In this document: positions 17,086 to 25,590 of the stretch, piece by piece
How positions within the stretch are numbered: position 1 is the stretch's first letter
How the letters are laid out: each line of letters starts with the position of its first letter
Origin: Burkholderiaceae bacterium
Lineage (GTDB): Bacteria > Pseudomonadota > Gammaproteobacteria > Burkholderiales > Burkholderiaceae_E
Length of the DNA stretch: 64,000 bases
Assembly: GCA_016710525.1 (NCBI GenBank)
Contig: JADJVQ010000001.1
Location: 182,132-246,131 of the forward strand
Direction: 5' to 3'
Notes under the pieces: generated by a model
Seen by the model: only the letters and a program-made list of their open reading frames with translations
Database searches by the model: none
What the model was told of the DNA's origin: nothing
Made by a program: the position numbers and the translations under genes

Positions 17086-17970
17086 ATGATCGACTTCGTC
17101 AACTACCTGATCAGCGGCGCGCTGATCGGCCTGCTGTATTCGCTGATCGCGATGGGCTTCGTCGTCATCTACCGCGCCTCGAAGGTGTTCAACTTCGCGC
17201 AGGGCGAACTGGTGGTGTTCGGCGGGTTCGTGGTCTGGTGGCTGGTCGTGCACCTGGGGCTGCCGCTGTTCGTCGGGCTGCCGCTGGCCTTCGTGTGCGC
17301 CGCGGCATTCGGACTGCTGATCGAGCGGGTGTTCTTCTCGCGGCTGGTCGGCGAGTCGGTGTTCGCGATGGTGATGGTGACCATCGGGCTGCTGATCCTG
17401 ATCCGCGGTGTCGTGCTGGTGCTGTTCGGCCCGCAGGTGCGTCCGTTTCCGATCATCTTCCCTTTGGAGCCGATCATCATCGGCGAGATCTTCATCCCGC
17501 GCTCGCTGCTGTACGGCGGAATGCTGACGGTCGCCACCGGGCTGGGGCTGTCCTGGTTCTTCAACAAGACGCGGCCCGGGCTGAAGATGACGGCAGTCGC
17601 CGAAGACCACCAGGTCGCGCTGTCGCTGGGCATCTCGGTGCGCTCGTCGATCGCGTTCGCCTGGATCCTGGGCACGGTGCTCTCGACCCTGGGCGCGGTG
17701 ATCTACCTGAGCGGCAAGTCGCTGAACTTCCTGGCCTCCGACATCGGTCTGACGGCGCTGCCCGTCGCGCTGCTCGCGGGCCTCGAGTCGATCGCCGGAC
17801 TGCTCATTGCCGGGATCATCGTCGGGGTGGTGCAGAGCCTGGCCGTGGCTTACCTCGACCCGCTGGTCGGCGGCGCGGTCGGATCGATCCTTCCCTTCGT
17901 GATCATGCTGGGGATCCTGTTCATACGGCCGACCGGCATGTTCGGCTGGAAGACCATCGAGAGGGTTTGA
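17086..17970 (+). CDS. livH: Liv-type ABC transporter permease (LivH family)
   Basis: A 294-residue permease with about eight membrane helices. It starts with the LivH hallmark LISGALIGLLYSLIAMGFVVI and FNFAQGELVVFGGF, and has the coupling segment TAVAEDHQVALSLGISV near residue 165-182 that contacts the ATPases. The C-terminus LGILFIRPTGMFGWK is complete, unlike the paralogue at 33073-33918. It lies 3 bases after the synthetase gene and 4 bases before LivM, so it belongs to the operon from 14288. Confidence 0.94.
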   Translation: MIDFVNYLISGALIGLLYSLIAMGFVVIYRASKVFNFAQGELVVFGGFVVWWLVVHLGLPLFVGLPLAFVCAAAFGLLIERVFFSRLVGESVFAMVMVTIGLLILIRGVVLVLFGPQVRPFPIIFPLEPIIIGEIFIPRSLLYGGMLTVATGLGLSWFFNKTRPGLKMTAVAEDHQVALSLGISVRSSIAFAWILGTVLSTLGAVIYLSGKSLNFLASDIGLTALPVALLAGLESIAGLLIAGIIVGVVQSLAVAYLDPLVGGAVGSILPFVIMLGILFIRPTGMFGWKTIERV

Positions 17971-17974
17971 CGAC

Positions 17975-19027
17975 ATGGATCCGGCCGGCGTATTCGCCAC
18001 CACCTATCAGCGCGATCAGGCGCTGATCCGCACCCGGGCGCAGGCCATCAGCCTGCTGGTGCTCCTCGCGCTGCTGCTGCTGCTGCCGCAACTGGTCGGC
18101 TCGCGGCTGATGGCCATGGTCAGCGTGATGATGATCAGTGCCGTCGTCGTCGTCGGGCTGCAGATCAACACGGGTTACGCGGGCCAGGTGAACCTGGGCC
18201 AGGCCGCGTTCATGGGCGTGGGTGCCTACACCAGCGGCGCGGTGGCACTGAAGTTCGGCCTGCCGTTCTGGCTGTCGATCCCGCTGGGCGGGGTCGCGGC
18301 AGCCGCGTTCGGGTTCGTCTTCGGTCTGTCGGCGGTGCGCATCAAGGGCTTCTACCTGGCGCTGACCACGATCGCCGCGCAGTTCCTGTTCCACTTCCTG
18401 ATCCTGAATCTGCCCTCCAGCTGGCTGGGTGGTTCCAATGGCCTGAGCATCGAGCCGGCGACGTTCTTCGGGCATCGGATGGCCGATGACGTCTCGATCT
18501 ACTACCTGTGCCTGGCGGTGACGGCCATCATGGTCTTCGGTGCCTACGGCATCACGCGCAGCCGCCACGGCCGTGCTTTCGTCGCGGTGCGCGACGACGA
18601 CGTCGCCTCCGGCATGATGGGCATCGACGTGGTGCGCACCAAGGCCACCGCGTTCCTGGTCGGCGCTTTCTATGCCGGCATCGGCGGCGGCTTGTGGACC
18701 TACTACGTCCGCTTCGTGGCCGTCGACCAGTTCACGCTGCTGCACTCGATCTGGTTCATCGCGATGATCATCGTCGGCGGCATGGGCTCGGTCACCGGCG
18801 CGCTGATCGGCGTGGTCGTGATCAAGCTGGCCCAGGAGGGCATCACGACGCTGGGGCCCACCGTCGTCGAGAAGCTGCCCTTTCTCAGTGGCGATATCGT
18901 GTTCGCGGCGATGAACGTGTTCCTGGGCGGCATCATCGCCGCCTTCCTGATCTTCGAACCGCGCGGCCTGATGCATCGCTGGAACATCGTCAAGCGGTCC
19001 TACCGGCTCTGGCCGTTCCCCTATTGA
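17975..19027 (+). CDS. livM: Liv-type ABC transporter permease (LivM family)
   Basis: A 350-residue permease. After a cytoplasmic start it has helices including LLVLLALLLLLPQLVGSRL, the family motif GYAGQVNLGQAAFMGVGAY near 66-84, FYLALTTIAAQFLFHF, and the coupling segment SRHGRAFVAVRDDDVASGMMGI. The C-terminus FLIFEPRGLMHRWN is typical. The complete N-terminal helices here are useful for judging the shortened paralogue at 33088. It pairs with the LivH protein to form the membrane pore of the first importer. Confidence 0.94.
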   Translation: MDPAGVFATTYQRDQALIRTRAQAISLLVLLALLLLLPQLVGSRLMAMVSVMMISAVVVVGLQINTGYAGQVNLGQAAFMGVGAYTSGAVALKFGLPFWLSIPLGGVAAAAFGFVFGLSAVRIKGFYLALTTIAAQFLFHFLILNLPSSWLGGSNGLSIEPATFFGHRMADDVSIYYLCLAVTAIMVFGAYGITRSRHGRAFVAVRDDDVASGMMGIDVVRTKATAFLVGAFYAGIGGGLWTYYVRFVAVDQFTLLHSIWFIAMIIVGGMGSVTGALIGVVVIKLAQEGITTLGPTVVEKLPFLSGDIVFAAMNVFLGGIIAAFLIFEPRGLMHRWNIVKRSYRLWPFPY

Positions 19028-19094
19028 ACGCGGCCGCAAGCCGACCAACGCCCCGGCCCCGCGCCGGCACTGCATCGACAAGGAGAGAGACGAC

Positions 19095-20333
19095 ATGAGC
19101 AATTCCAAACGACGCCTGCTGGGCTGGATGGCTGCGGGCATTGCGGCCGGTCAGCTGGCGATGCCGACGACGGCGGTCGCGCAGACCACGTACAACGTCG
19201 CCTCGCTGGCGGACTTCACCGGCCCCTACGCCGACGTCATGAAGAACCTGGTCGGCGGCCGCTGGGCGGTCGTGGCCTGGTGGAACGAGGAGGTCGGCAA
19301 GGGCCTCGGGGTGAAGATCAACATGAAGGATTTCGACCACCGGTACGACGCCGCGCAGGTGGCCAGCCTGTGGCCGGGCATCAAATCCGAGTTGAAGCCG
19401 ATCGCGGTGCTGGGAGTCGGCGGACCCGACGTGGCCGCGCTGCAGCAGCGCCTGCCCGACGACAAGATCCCGATGCTGATGTCCACCGCCGGCTACGGCT
19501 TCGCCTGGCGCCAGGACCCGTGGATCTTCAATCCGCGGCCCACCTATGCCCACGAGGCGGCGGCCTTCTACAACTGGTACCGCACGAAGAAGGGCATCAC
19601 GGGCCCGCTGAAGGTGGCGATCATCTCGTCGGAGGCCTCGCCCGCGTATGTCGACATCCACAAGGGCGCCAACCTGTACGCCAGCGAGAACAAGGACAAG
19701 GTCGAGATCGTCGAAACCGTGTTCACCGAGGTGCAGCCCAGCGACCTCAGCACGCAGGTTTCACGGGTGGTGCGCAAGGGCGCCCATATCCTGCACATCC
19801 AGACCAACACCGCTGCGGTGGTGGCCGCCAAGCGTGCGTTGCAGTCGATCGGCCGCAAGGACATCCCGATCATGCTGAGCTCGCACAACGGTTTGCCGGC
19901 CTCGGGCACGGCCATCGGCGGGCTGGCACAGATGGAGGGCGACTTCGAGGTCTATGGCATGGCCATTCCGGGCGCCGATGTCACCGAGGCGCGCAAGTTC
20001 TTCGACATGCTGACGGCCAAGTACAAGCTCACCGCCAAGTGGGACGTGACCACGCTGATGGGCATGAACCAGGCGCTGGTCGCGGTGCGCGCGATCGAAG
20101 GGGCGGTCAAGGACGTGGGCGCGGCCAAGCTGACCGGCGTGGCGGTGCGTGACTCGATGCTGAAGAACCCCATCTCCGGCAAACAGACCTTCGGCGTTCT
20201 GCCCGACCTGGTCTACACCCGCGAGGCGCCGTTTCCCCTGAAGGGGCTGACGGTGAACATCGGCACGGTGACCGGTGGCAAGTACGTGACCGCCGCTGAA
20301 AACGTCGCGGTGCCGGTCCTCAACAAGTGGTGA
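19095..20333 (+). CDS. Periplasmic receptor of the Liv-type importer (Leu/Ile/Val-binding-protein family)
   Basis: A 412-residue type I periplasmic binding protein. The start follows AAGGAGAG at 19080. A signal peptide (basic KRR, then LLGWMAAGIAAGQLAMPTTAVAQ) is cleaved near residue 33. The mature protein begins YNVASLADFTGPYADVMKNL, has the receptor's first ligand region GVGGPDVAALQQRLPDDKIPML and a hinge with KVAIISSEASPAYVD. It belongs with receptors for hydrophobic, aromatic or acyl acids rather than classic LivJ, judging from the linked synthetase. It is the last but one gene of the operon, separated by 67 bases from LivM and 83 bases from the LivF ATPase, a wider spacing usual for abundant receptors. 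Confidence 0.9.
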   Translation: MSNSKRRLLGWMAAGIAAGQLAMPTTAVAQTTYNVASLADFTGPYADVMKNLVGGRWAVVAWWNEEVGKGLGVKINMKDFDHRYDAAQVASLWPGIKSELKPIAVLGVGGPDVAALQQRLPDDKIPMLMSTAGYGFAWRQDPWIFNPRPTYAHEAAAFYNWYRTKKGITGPLKVAIISSEASPAYVDIHKGANLYASENKDKVEIVETVFTEVQPSDLSTQVSRVVRKGAHILHIQTNTAAVVAAKRALQSIGRKDIPIMLSSHNGLPASGTAIGGLAQMEGDFEVYGMAIPGADVTEARKFFDMLTAKYKLTAKWDVTTLMGMNQALVAVRAIEGAVKDVGAAKLTGVAVRDSMLKNPISGKQTFGVLPDLVYTREAPFPLKGLTVNIGTVTGGKYVTAAENVAVPVLNKW

Positions 20334-20416
20334 AGCCGCACTGACCGGCCGCCGGTCCGGGCCCTTGTCGGCCCGCCGACGGCCCGGGTCGGCGCCCACC
20401 CATCCTGGAGTCGAAT

Positions 20417-21208
20417 GTGCTCGTCCTGAACAACGTCGAAGCGATCTACAGCGACGTGATCCTCGCGGTCAAGGGTATCTCGATGAAGGTGCCTGCCGGC
20501 CAGTGTGTGACCCTGCTGGGCGGCAACGGCGCGGGCAAGAGCACGACCCTGAAGTCGATCTCCAACCTGATCCGAACCGAAGACGGCAGGGTCACCGCGG
20601 GATCGATCGAGCTGAACGGCAAGCGCATCGACGGTGCCGACGCGGCCGACATCGTGCGGGGCGGCCTGGTGCACATCATGGAGGGGCGCCGGGTGCTGCG
20701 CCATCTCACCGTCGAGCAGAACCTGATCGTGGGCGGGCACCTCGAGCCCTCGGGGCCGGCCCTGCGCCGCCGCCTCGAGAGCGTCTACGAACGGATCGGC
20801 CGCCTGGCGGCGCTGCGCGGGCGCACGGCCGGCTACCTGTCGGGCGGTGAACAGCAGATGCTGGTGATCGGGCGCGCCATCATGTCCGACCCCAAGCTGG
20901 TCATGATCGACGAGCCGTCGCTGGGCCTGGCGCCGCTGATCATCGAAGAGGTGTTCGCACTGCTCGAGTCGCTCAAGCGGGGCGGCATGACGCTGCTGAT
21001 CGTCGAGCAGAACACGCGGGTGGCGCTGGACATCGCCGACTATGGCTATGTGATGGAGAACGGGCGCATCGTGCTCGAGGGCGCGGCGGCAGATCTGAAG
21101 GCCAACGAGGACGTGCGCGAGTTCTATCTGGGGCTGAATCTCGAAGGCGAGCGCAAGAGCTATCGCGAGGTGAAGCACTATCGGCGGCGCAAGCGGTGGT
21201 TGGGGTGA
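20417..21208 (+). CDS. livF: Liv-type ABC transporter ATP-binding protein (LivF family)
   Basis: A 263-residue ATPase with a GTG start at 20417 preceded by TGGAG. Walker A GGNGAGKST is at 35-43, HIMEGRRVLRHLTVEQNL is the LivF-type Q-loop region, the signature is LSGGEQQML, Walker B LVMIDEPSLGLAPL and the switch region LLIVEQNTRVALD. The C-terminal tail KSYREVKHYRRRKRWLG is basic and about 20 residues longer than LivF. It closes the first importer operon; the inverted-repeat element begins 22 bases after its stop and may end the transcript. Confidence 0.93.
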   Translation: MLVLNNVEAIYSDVILAVKGISMKVPAGQCVTLLGGNGAGKSTTLKSISNLIRTEDGRVTAGSIELNGKRIDGADAADIVRGGLVHIMEGRRVLRHLTVEQNLIVGGHLEPSGPALRRRLESVYERIGRLAALRGRTAGYLSGGEQQMLVIGRAIMSDPKLVMIDEPSLGLAPLIIEEVFALLESLKRGGMTLLIVEQNTRVALDIADYGYVMENGRIVLEGAAADLKANEDVREFYLGLNLEGERKSYREVKHYRRRKRWLG

Positions 21209-21229
21209 GCGGTGCTGAATGCGGTGCGG

Positions 21230-21440
21230 GACGCGTGCAGGGGGTGAGGCCCGCCGCCGCGGACGACGACGCCCGGCTGCGCCGGGTGCCCTGCGGTACT
21301 CGCGTCCCAAGGTGGCTCGCGAACACGTCGCTTCGCTCCTCGGACAGCGCGAGCCAGCCGCGCTGCGCGCGGCAACCTTGGGTCGCTGCGTTCCTCGGCG
21401 CCGTCGACCGCGGCGGCGGACCTCACCCCCTGCACGCGTC
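21230..21440. repeat. 211-bp element bounded by 39-bp near-perfect inverted repeats
   Basis: The 39 bases at 21230-21268 and the reverse complement of 21402-21440 agree at 37 positions. Smaller complementary pairs are nested inside: CCCAAGGT (21306) with ACCTTGGG (21375), and GGCTCGCG (21313) with CGCGAGCC (21349), plus a local GCCCGG/CCGGGC hairpin near 21271. The region has no convincing gene, and I see no clear target-site duplication at the ends. It could be a miniature inverted-repeat transposable element, a REP/BIME-like palindrome or a large transcription-ending structure. It accounts for half of the 420-base gap between 21208 and 21629; the rest holds only a weak hairpin near 21480-21501. 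Confidence 0.8.
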
Positions 21441-21628
21441 TGGGCAGGACGCTGCAGGCCACGAAGGCGTTTGAATTGCAGGGACACGCGCTGCGCGCGT
21501 CCATGTCTGTGCGGACGCGGTCCAACTGCTGAGGCGATCGGATTTTTGCCGCACCTTTGGCAACTCTCGGCGCGGTCGCGCCTGACGAGCGGTTGATTCC
21601 GCCTCGTGTCAATGAACCAGGACGTGCC

Positions 21629-22501
21629 ATGCATTCGCGGGTCCGAGCCTTAGTCGCGATGACACTGCTCACGCTGGCGATTGCCGGCGCTGAGGCCGCC
21701 GACCCGTCCGGTGATTGGCGCGCGGTGCTGCGTGCCCATCTGGCCGATCCGCGTTTCGCGCTGGATGGACGGCCTGAGTATGTGGTCACCGATGCCGTTG
21801 TGGTCGAGCCCGCGCTCGACTATGCGCTGGCTCGAGTGGCCGGCATCCAACCGATCGATGCTGCGCGGTTGGAGCGTGCCAAAGCGCTGGCGCTGACGGA
21901 ATTCAAGAACCGGCTGGCCAGTCCGGTCGGCTTGCGCGCGCTGGAGGCCCGGATCCGTGAACGCTTCGCGCATCCGGTGATCACGCGCGTTCGCGCCCCG
22001 GGCAGTGCGGCGGGTGAGGCTCTCACGCTCGACCTGGGCTGGATGCCGGGCGAACTGGCCCCCCGCTTCGCCGGGGTCGAGATGCGCGGCCAGGGCGAGA
22101 ACTTCGCGGACGGCCGACCCTCCACCGTGTTCATGGCCCGCACACTGGCTGCCGCATTGCGCGAGTATTGGCAGGCGCAGCAGCTGACACTGCGTTTCCT
22201 GGCGCCGCGATTCGGCAAGCGCAGCGAGTACGTTCTGACCTATCGGCGAGGGGGCTTTCCTGACTCGCGCCACGGCTGGGTCCAGCTGTCGACTCGCAAT
22301 GCCGTCGGGCTGGTCGGGCCCTATGAAGTGCCGGCCCATGGCGAGGATTTCGGCCCCTACCTGGCCGAGCGCTTCAGCTTCTACGAGAACTGCGCGGAGC
22401 TGCTCTACAGACCCCGCAGCTCCTTGCATGGGGAAGCCCTGCGTCAGTTGCGCGGCAAGTGCGTGGACCCCGTCGAATCTGTCTCGGCCCGTCGCTCATG
22501 A
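21629..22501 (+). CDS. Secreted protein of unknown function
   Basis: A 290-residue protein not recognised as a family. The start at 21629 gives a clean signal peptide (RVRALVAMTLLTLAIAGAEA, cleavage after about residue 23); the in-frame ATG at 21557 would destroy it. The mature part begins DPSGDWRAVLRAHLADPRF and contains a helical segment around residues 70-120 and a beta-rich second half with WVQLSTRNAVGLVGPYEVP. There is a single Cys pair (CAELL near 260 and the late GKCVDP) that could form a disulphide. It overlaps the next gene by 4 bases (ATGA), so the two are co-translated and probably work together in the envelope. Confidence 0.7.
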   Translation: MHSRVRALVAMTLLTLAIAGAEAADPSGDWRAVLRAHLADPRFALDGRPEYVVTDAVVVEPALDYALARVAGIQPIDAARLERAKALALTEFKNRLASPVGLRALEARIRERFAHPVITRVRAPGSAAGEALTLDLGWMPGELAPRFAGVEMRGQGENFADGRPSTVFMARTLAAALREYWQAQQLTLRFLAPRFGKRSEYVLTYRRGGFPDSRHGWVQLSTRNAVGLVGPYEVPAHGEDFGPYLAERFSFYENCAELLYRPRSSLHGEALRQLRGKCVDPVESVSARRS

Positions 22502-22980
22502 AGCGCTGGCTTGCGATCGCGATCGTGACGGGTGTCGTGGCAGCGATCAGTTTTCCGCTGGCGAAGTGGTTCGCGCAGACGGTCCGAATCGAGTGCGTGC
22601 GCCCGTCGCCCGAGCAGTTTCATTGTGTCGTTCAGCTGACCGCGCACAACACGACGCGCACCCATGCATTCGATCAGCGCTCGTTCCGGGGGGCCGAAGT
22701 GGTGGAGCAGGTCTCGGTTGATCGCGAAGGCATGGTCGAGCAGACGTTTCGGCTTCGCCTGAAGGTCGAGGAGGGGCGGGCCAGAGGGCATATCGACAGT
22801 GCCCCGGGCTGGCGCTACGAGCATCAGGCACGTGCCGAACGCATCAACCATTTTGCGGCGACGCCCGGCGAACGATCGCTCGACATCCGCTTCGACAACG
22901 GCAGCGATCTGCTCTGGATGGCCGCGATCAATACGGTGATTGCTGCCGTGCTGACCTGGGTCGTCACCCGAAAGTCGTGA
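22498..22980 (+). CDS. Membrane-anchored protein of unknown function
   Basis: A 160-residue protein with an N-terminal helix (WLAIAIVTGVVAAISFPLAKWFA, residues 4-26) and a C-terminal helix (WMAAINTVIAAVLTWVVTR, about 140-158). The periplasmic centre is about 110 residues and holds two Cys (ECVRPSPEQFHCVV). No family is recognised. The ATGA overlap with the preceding secreted protein makes a two-gene unit. The gene ends just before a hairpin shared with the converging Bug receptor gene. Confidence 0.7.
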   Translation: MKRWLAIAIVTGVVAAISFPLAKWFAQTVRIECVRPSPEQFHCVVQLTAHNTTRTHAFDQRSFRGAEVVEQVSVDREGMVEQTFRLRLKVEEGRARGHIDSAPGWRYEHQARAERINHFAATPGERSLDIRFDNGSDLLWMAAINTVIAAVLTWVVTRKS

Positions 22981-22984
22981 TCAG

Positions 22985-23018
22985 CGGGCGGATGCCGGTG
23001 CGCCGGTCCATCCGCCCG
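22985..23018. terminator. Hairpin between convergent genes
   Basis: CGGGCGGATG (22985-22994) pairs perfectly with CATCCGCCCG (23009-23018) over a 14-base loop, 5 bases after one stop codon and 22 bases from the stop of the opposite-strand gene. There is no T-run on either side, so intrinsic termination is plausible rather than certain. Confidence 0.5.
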
Positions 23019-23039
23019 GACTGGTCTTCGAGCCGACCC

Positions 23040-24032
23040 TCAGTTCAGCTGGATCTTGGCGTAGTCCGCGACCTTCTTCCATTTCGCCACGTCGGATTCC
23101 ACGCGGGCGCGCATCTCGTCGGGACTGGTGGGGCGTGCCACGCTGCCGGTGGTGGCGAATTGGTTTTGCAGGGCGGGCTGCGCCAGCACGTCGCGGATGG
23201 CCTTGTTGAACCGGTCGCGCTGCCCGTCGGGCAGTCCGACCGGCGCCGTCAGCGCCGCCCAGGTCACGACCTCGTAGCCCGGCACCGATTCGGCGATCGC
23301 GGGCACCGTTTCCCACCCCGGCCAGCGTGCCGGCGAGGTCACGCACAGCGGGCGCACGCGCCCCTCGCGCATCAGGCCTTGCGCGGTTGCCGCGGTGCCG
23401 ACCGACATATCCAGTCCGCCGCCCACCAGATCCGTGTAAGCGCCCGAGTCCTTGTAGGCGACATGGGTCATCTTCACTCCGGTCATCGAGCTCAGCAGTT
23501 CGACCGACATGTGCAGGGTATTGGCCACGCCGGTCGTCGCGTAGTTGAGCTGGCCCGGCCTCTCGCGGGCCGCGGCGAGCAGGTCGGCCAATGTCTTGAA
23601 GGGTGAGTTGGCGCCGACCCAGAACATGAACGGGTACTGGGTCAGCATGCTGATGTAGGTGAAATCCTTCAGCAGATCGAAGCGGATCGTGCGGTCGACC
23701 GCGGTGATGACGGTAAGCCCGCCGGTCATGATGTACAGCGACTGTCCGTCCGGCGCGATCCGGCCGATCTGCGAGGCGGCCAGCCTTTCGCCGGCGCCCG
23801 GACGGGCTTCCACGATGATGTTTGCCCCGAGCTTCTCGCTCAAACCCGGGGCGATCTGGCGCGCCAGGACATCCGGGCTTTGCCCGGCCGCATAACCATG
23901 GATCAGTCTGATCGAGCCGCCGCCGCCGGCCTGCTGCGCCCTGGCGGCGCTCGCCAAGGACAACGCGGCGGGTGCCGCCGCCAGTGCTGCCAGTCCCTTC
24001 AGTGCCAAACGACGATCGCTGCTGCTGTGCAT
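23040..24032 (-). CDS. Bug/TctC-family periplasmic substrate-binding protein
   Basis: A 330-residue tripartite-tricarboxylate receptor. The start at 24032 gives a signal peptide with a twin-arginine-like segment (DRRLALKGLAALAAAPAALS), cleaved near AARAQ. Family motifs are IRLIHGYAAGQSPDVLARQIAPGL, IIVEARPGAGERLAASQIG, LNYATTGVANTLHMSVELL, HVAYKDSGAYTDLVGGGLD and a C-terminus with ADYAKIQLN. These receptors bind carboxylates and often exist without their own membrane partners, as here. It is the last gene of the unidirectional run from 35173, 57 bases after the damaged VOC gene. It may be a second receptor or sensor for the pathway's substrate or intermediate. Confidence 0.92.
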   Translation of the reverse strand: MHSSSDRRLALKGLAALAAAPAALSLASAARAQQAGGGGSIRLIHGYAAGQSPDVLARQIAPGLSEKLGANIIVEARPGAGERLAASQIGRIAPDGQSLYIMTGGLTVITAVDRTIRFDLLKDFTYISMLTQYPFMFWVGANSPFKTLADLLAAARERPGQLNYATTGVANTLHMSVELLSSMTGVKMTHVAYKDSGAYTDLVGGGLDMSVGTAATAQGLMREGRVRPLCVTSPARWPGWETVPAIAESVPGYEVVTWAALTAPVGLPDGQRDRFNKAIRDVLAQPALQNQFATTGSVARPTSPDEMRARVESDVAKWKKVADYAKIQLN

Positions 24033-24088
24033 GTCCGTGTCTCCGGTTGATGAGGGTGTCCGCGTGTTCCCGCGGCGATGCCTCGAGC

Positions 24089-24631
24089 TCAGTGCTTGCT
24101 TCCGATCTGGGAGAACCCTGCCTGCCACTGCGCCATCGGCATGAAGCTCGGGTCGCGCCGGCAGTGCGCCTCGGTCTCGCGAAGGATCTCTTCGTCGCTC
24201 TTGGCGAGGTCGAGCGGCTCGCCGTGAGGCTGGGACATGCCATGGCGTGCCGATCTAAATCTCGACCGTGTTCGCCTCGGGATCCCCTGAAGTAGACCGA
24301 CAAGGCATTGCCGTGGTTCAAGGGCCGCAGGTCGGTCGCGCCGAGCTCCAGCGCCTTCTTCGACAGATCGCGCAGCGACTGGATCGAGGGGCACCTTGCA
24401 GGCGATCTGCATGACCGTGCTGGCGCTGCCGGGGGCACGCCCGGTCGCGAACACCAGCTGGTGGTGCTGGTCGGGCGCGCCACTGGTGAAGACCAGCGTG
24501 CCCTTGAAGCTGCGGCCCTCGCCGCGGTCGGTGACGGTCAGGCCGAACACGCCTTCATAGAAGCCCAGCATCCGGGGCAGGTCGATGACATAGATGCCGA
24601 AGTGGGCCGGTAAGGGCCGGGTGACGTTCAT
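24089..24631 (-). pseudogene. Glyoxalase/VOC-family protein broken by several frameshifts
   Basis: Begins as a vicinal-oxygen-chelate protein (HFGIYVIDLPRMLGFYEGVFGLTVTDRG, GTLVFTSGAPDQHHQLVFATG). The expected central sequence (PSIQSLRDLSKKALELGATD, then HGNALSVYFR) continues in another frame after the GGGG run at 24388-24391. A second shift at CCCC (24284-24287) would give DPEANTVEI, followed directly by TAG where family members carry a Tyr codon. A further loss near the CCC before 24240 restores the first frame for the normal C-terminus (PHGEPLDLAKSDEEILRETE). So at least three indels and one stop codon occur in 540 bases. Either the gene is decaying or the sequence is poor here. The intact relative would be a single-domain dioxygenase, isomerase or lyase acting after ring cleavage. 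Confidence 0.7.
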
Positions 24632-24750
24632 GTCGTTCTCCGCTAGGGTTCAACACACAAGCCAGGGATCGTCCAGGCGACGGAAATCGGGCGCGCCCTT
24701 GGGGTGAGTCGCCCGCAGGAAAGCGTGCCGCACGACAGCGCGCAGAGGTC

Positions 24751-25546
24751 TCAGCGTGCCAGGGCACGCATCACCGCCGTGGCGGCCAATGCGCTCACCA
24801 GCGCCGCCCGATAGACGGCGCCGGCGTGCATGTCGGACGCCATGTCGCCGGAAGGCAGTTCGATGCGTTCGGCTGCGGCGGGGGAGAAGTCGGACGTCAG
24901 CGCCTGCTCGAGCGGGGCGCAGCGAAAGGCGCAGGCCTTGGCGCCGGTCACTCCGACCCGCACGCCGTCGGCATGCCGGGCGACGAACACGCCGACCATC
25001 GCCAGCCGCGATGCCGGCTGCTTGAACTTCTCGTAGGCGGCCTGCACCGGCCGGCGAAAGCGCACGGAGACGACCAGTTCGCCCGGCTCGAGCGCTGTTT
25101 CATAGAGGCCGGTGAAAAAAGCGTCGGCCGCAACCTCGCGGCGATCGGTGCGCACGGTCGCGCCCAGTGCCAGCAAGGCCGCGGGGTAGCAGGCGGCCGG
25201 ATCGGCATTGGCCACCGAGCCGCCCAGGGTGCCGCGATTGCGCACCATCGGATCGCCGATGCCTTCAGCCAGTTCGGCCAGCGCGGGCAGGGCCGCGTGC
25301 AGCTCGGCCGAATGGGCGACCTGGGCGTGCGTGGTCATGGCGCCGATCGTCACCCCGTCGGCCGTGACCTGGATTCCGCGCATGTCCGGCAGCGCTGCCA
25401 GATCCACCAGGCCCCCTGCGCTCGACAGCCGCAGCTTCATCGACTGGATCAGGCTTTGCCCGCCGGCCAGGTAACGGGACCTCGCCACGCCCCAATGCCA
25501 GCGCATCGGCCAGTGTGGCCGGCTGGTGAAAATCAAAGCTGTACAT
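24751..25546 (-). CDS. Molybdenum hydroxylase FAD-binding subunit (CoxM-like; frameshift at 25476-25478)
   Basis: FAD subunit of a three-part xanthine-dehydrogenase-family enzyme. The true start is the ATG at 25546 (MYSFDFHQPATLADALALG). One extra base in the GGG run at 25476-25478 shifts the frame, after which YLAGGQSLIQSMKLRL and all later sequence are in the next frame, ending at 24751. FAD-binding signatures are AGGQSL and RNRGTLGGSVANADPAA; the C-terminal CO-dehydrogenase flavoprotein domain spans about residues 165-265. It passes electrons from the two 2Fe-2S clusters of the neighbouring subunit to FAD. It lies 44 bases after the small subunit gene on the same strand. Confidence 0.85.
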
Positions 25547-25590
25547 GTCTGTGCTCCCTGCGTTGCGATGTCGCTTGCCGTGCGGCCATG

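Noticed and set aside
15100..18003. A 967-codon open frame on the minus strand opposite the synthetase and LivH genes
   Set aside because: High GC3 keeps the antisense frame free of stops. The predicted product is His/Arg/Gln-rich without any domain, and the plus-strand genes are clear.
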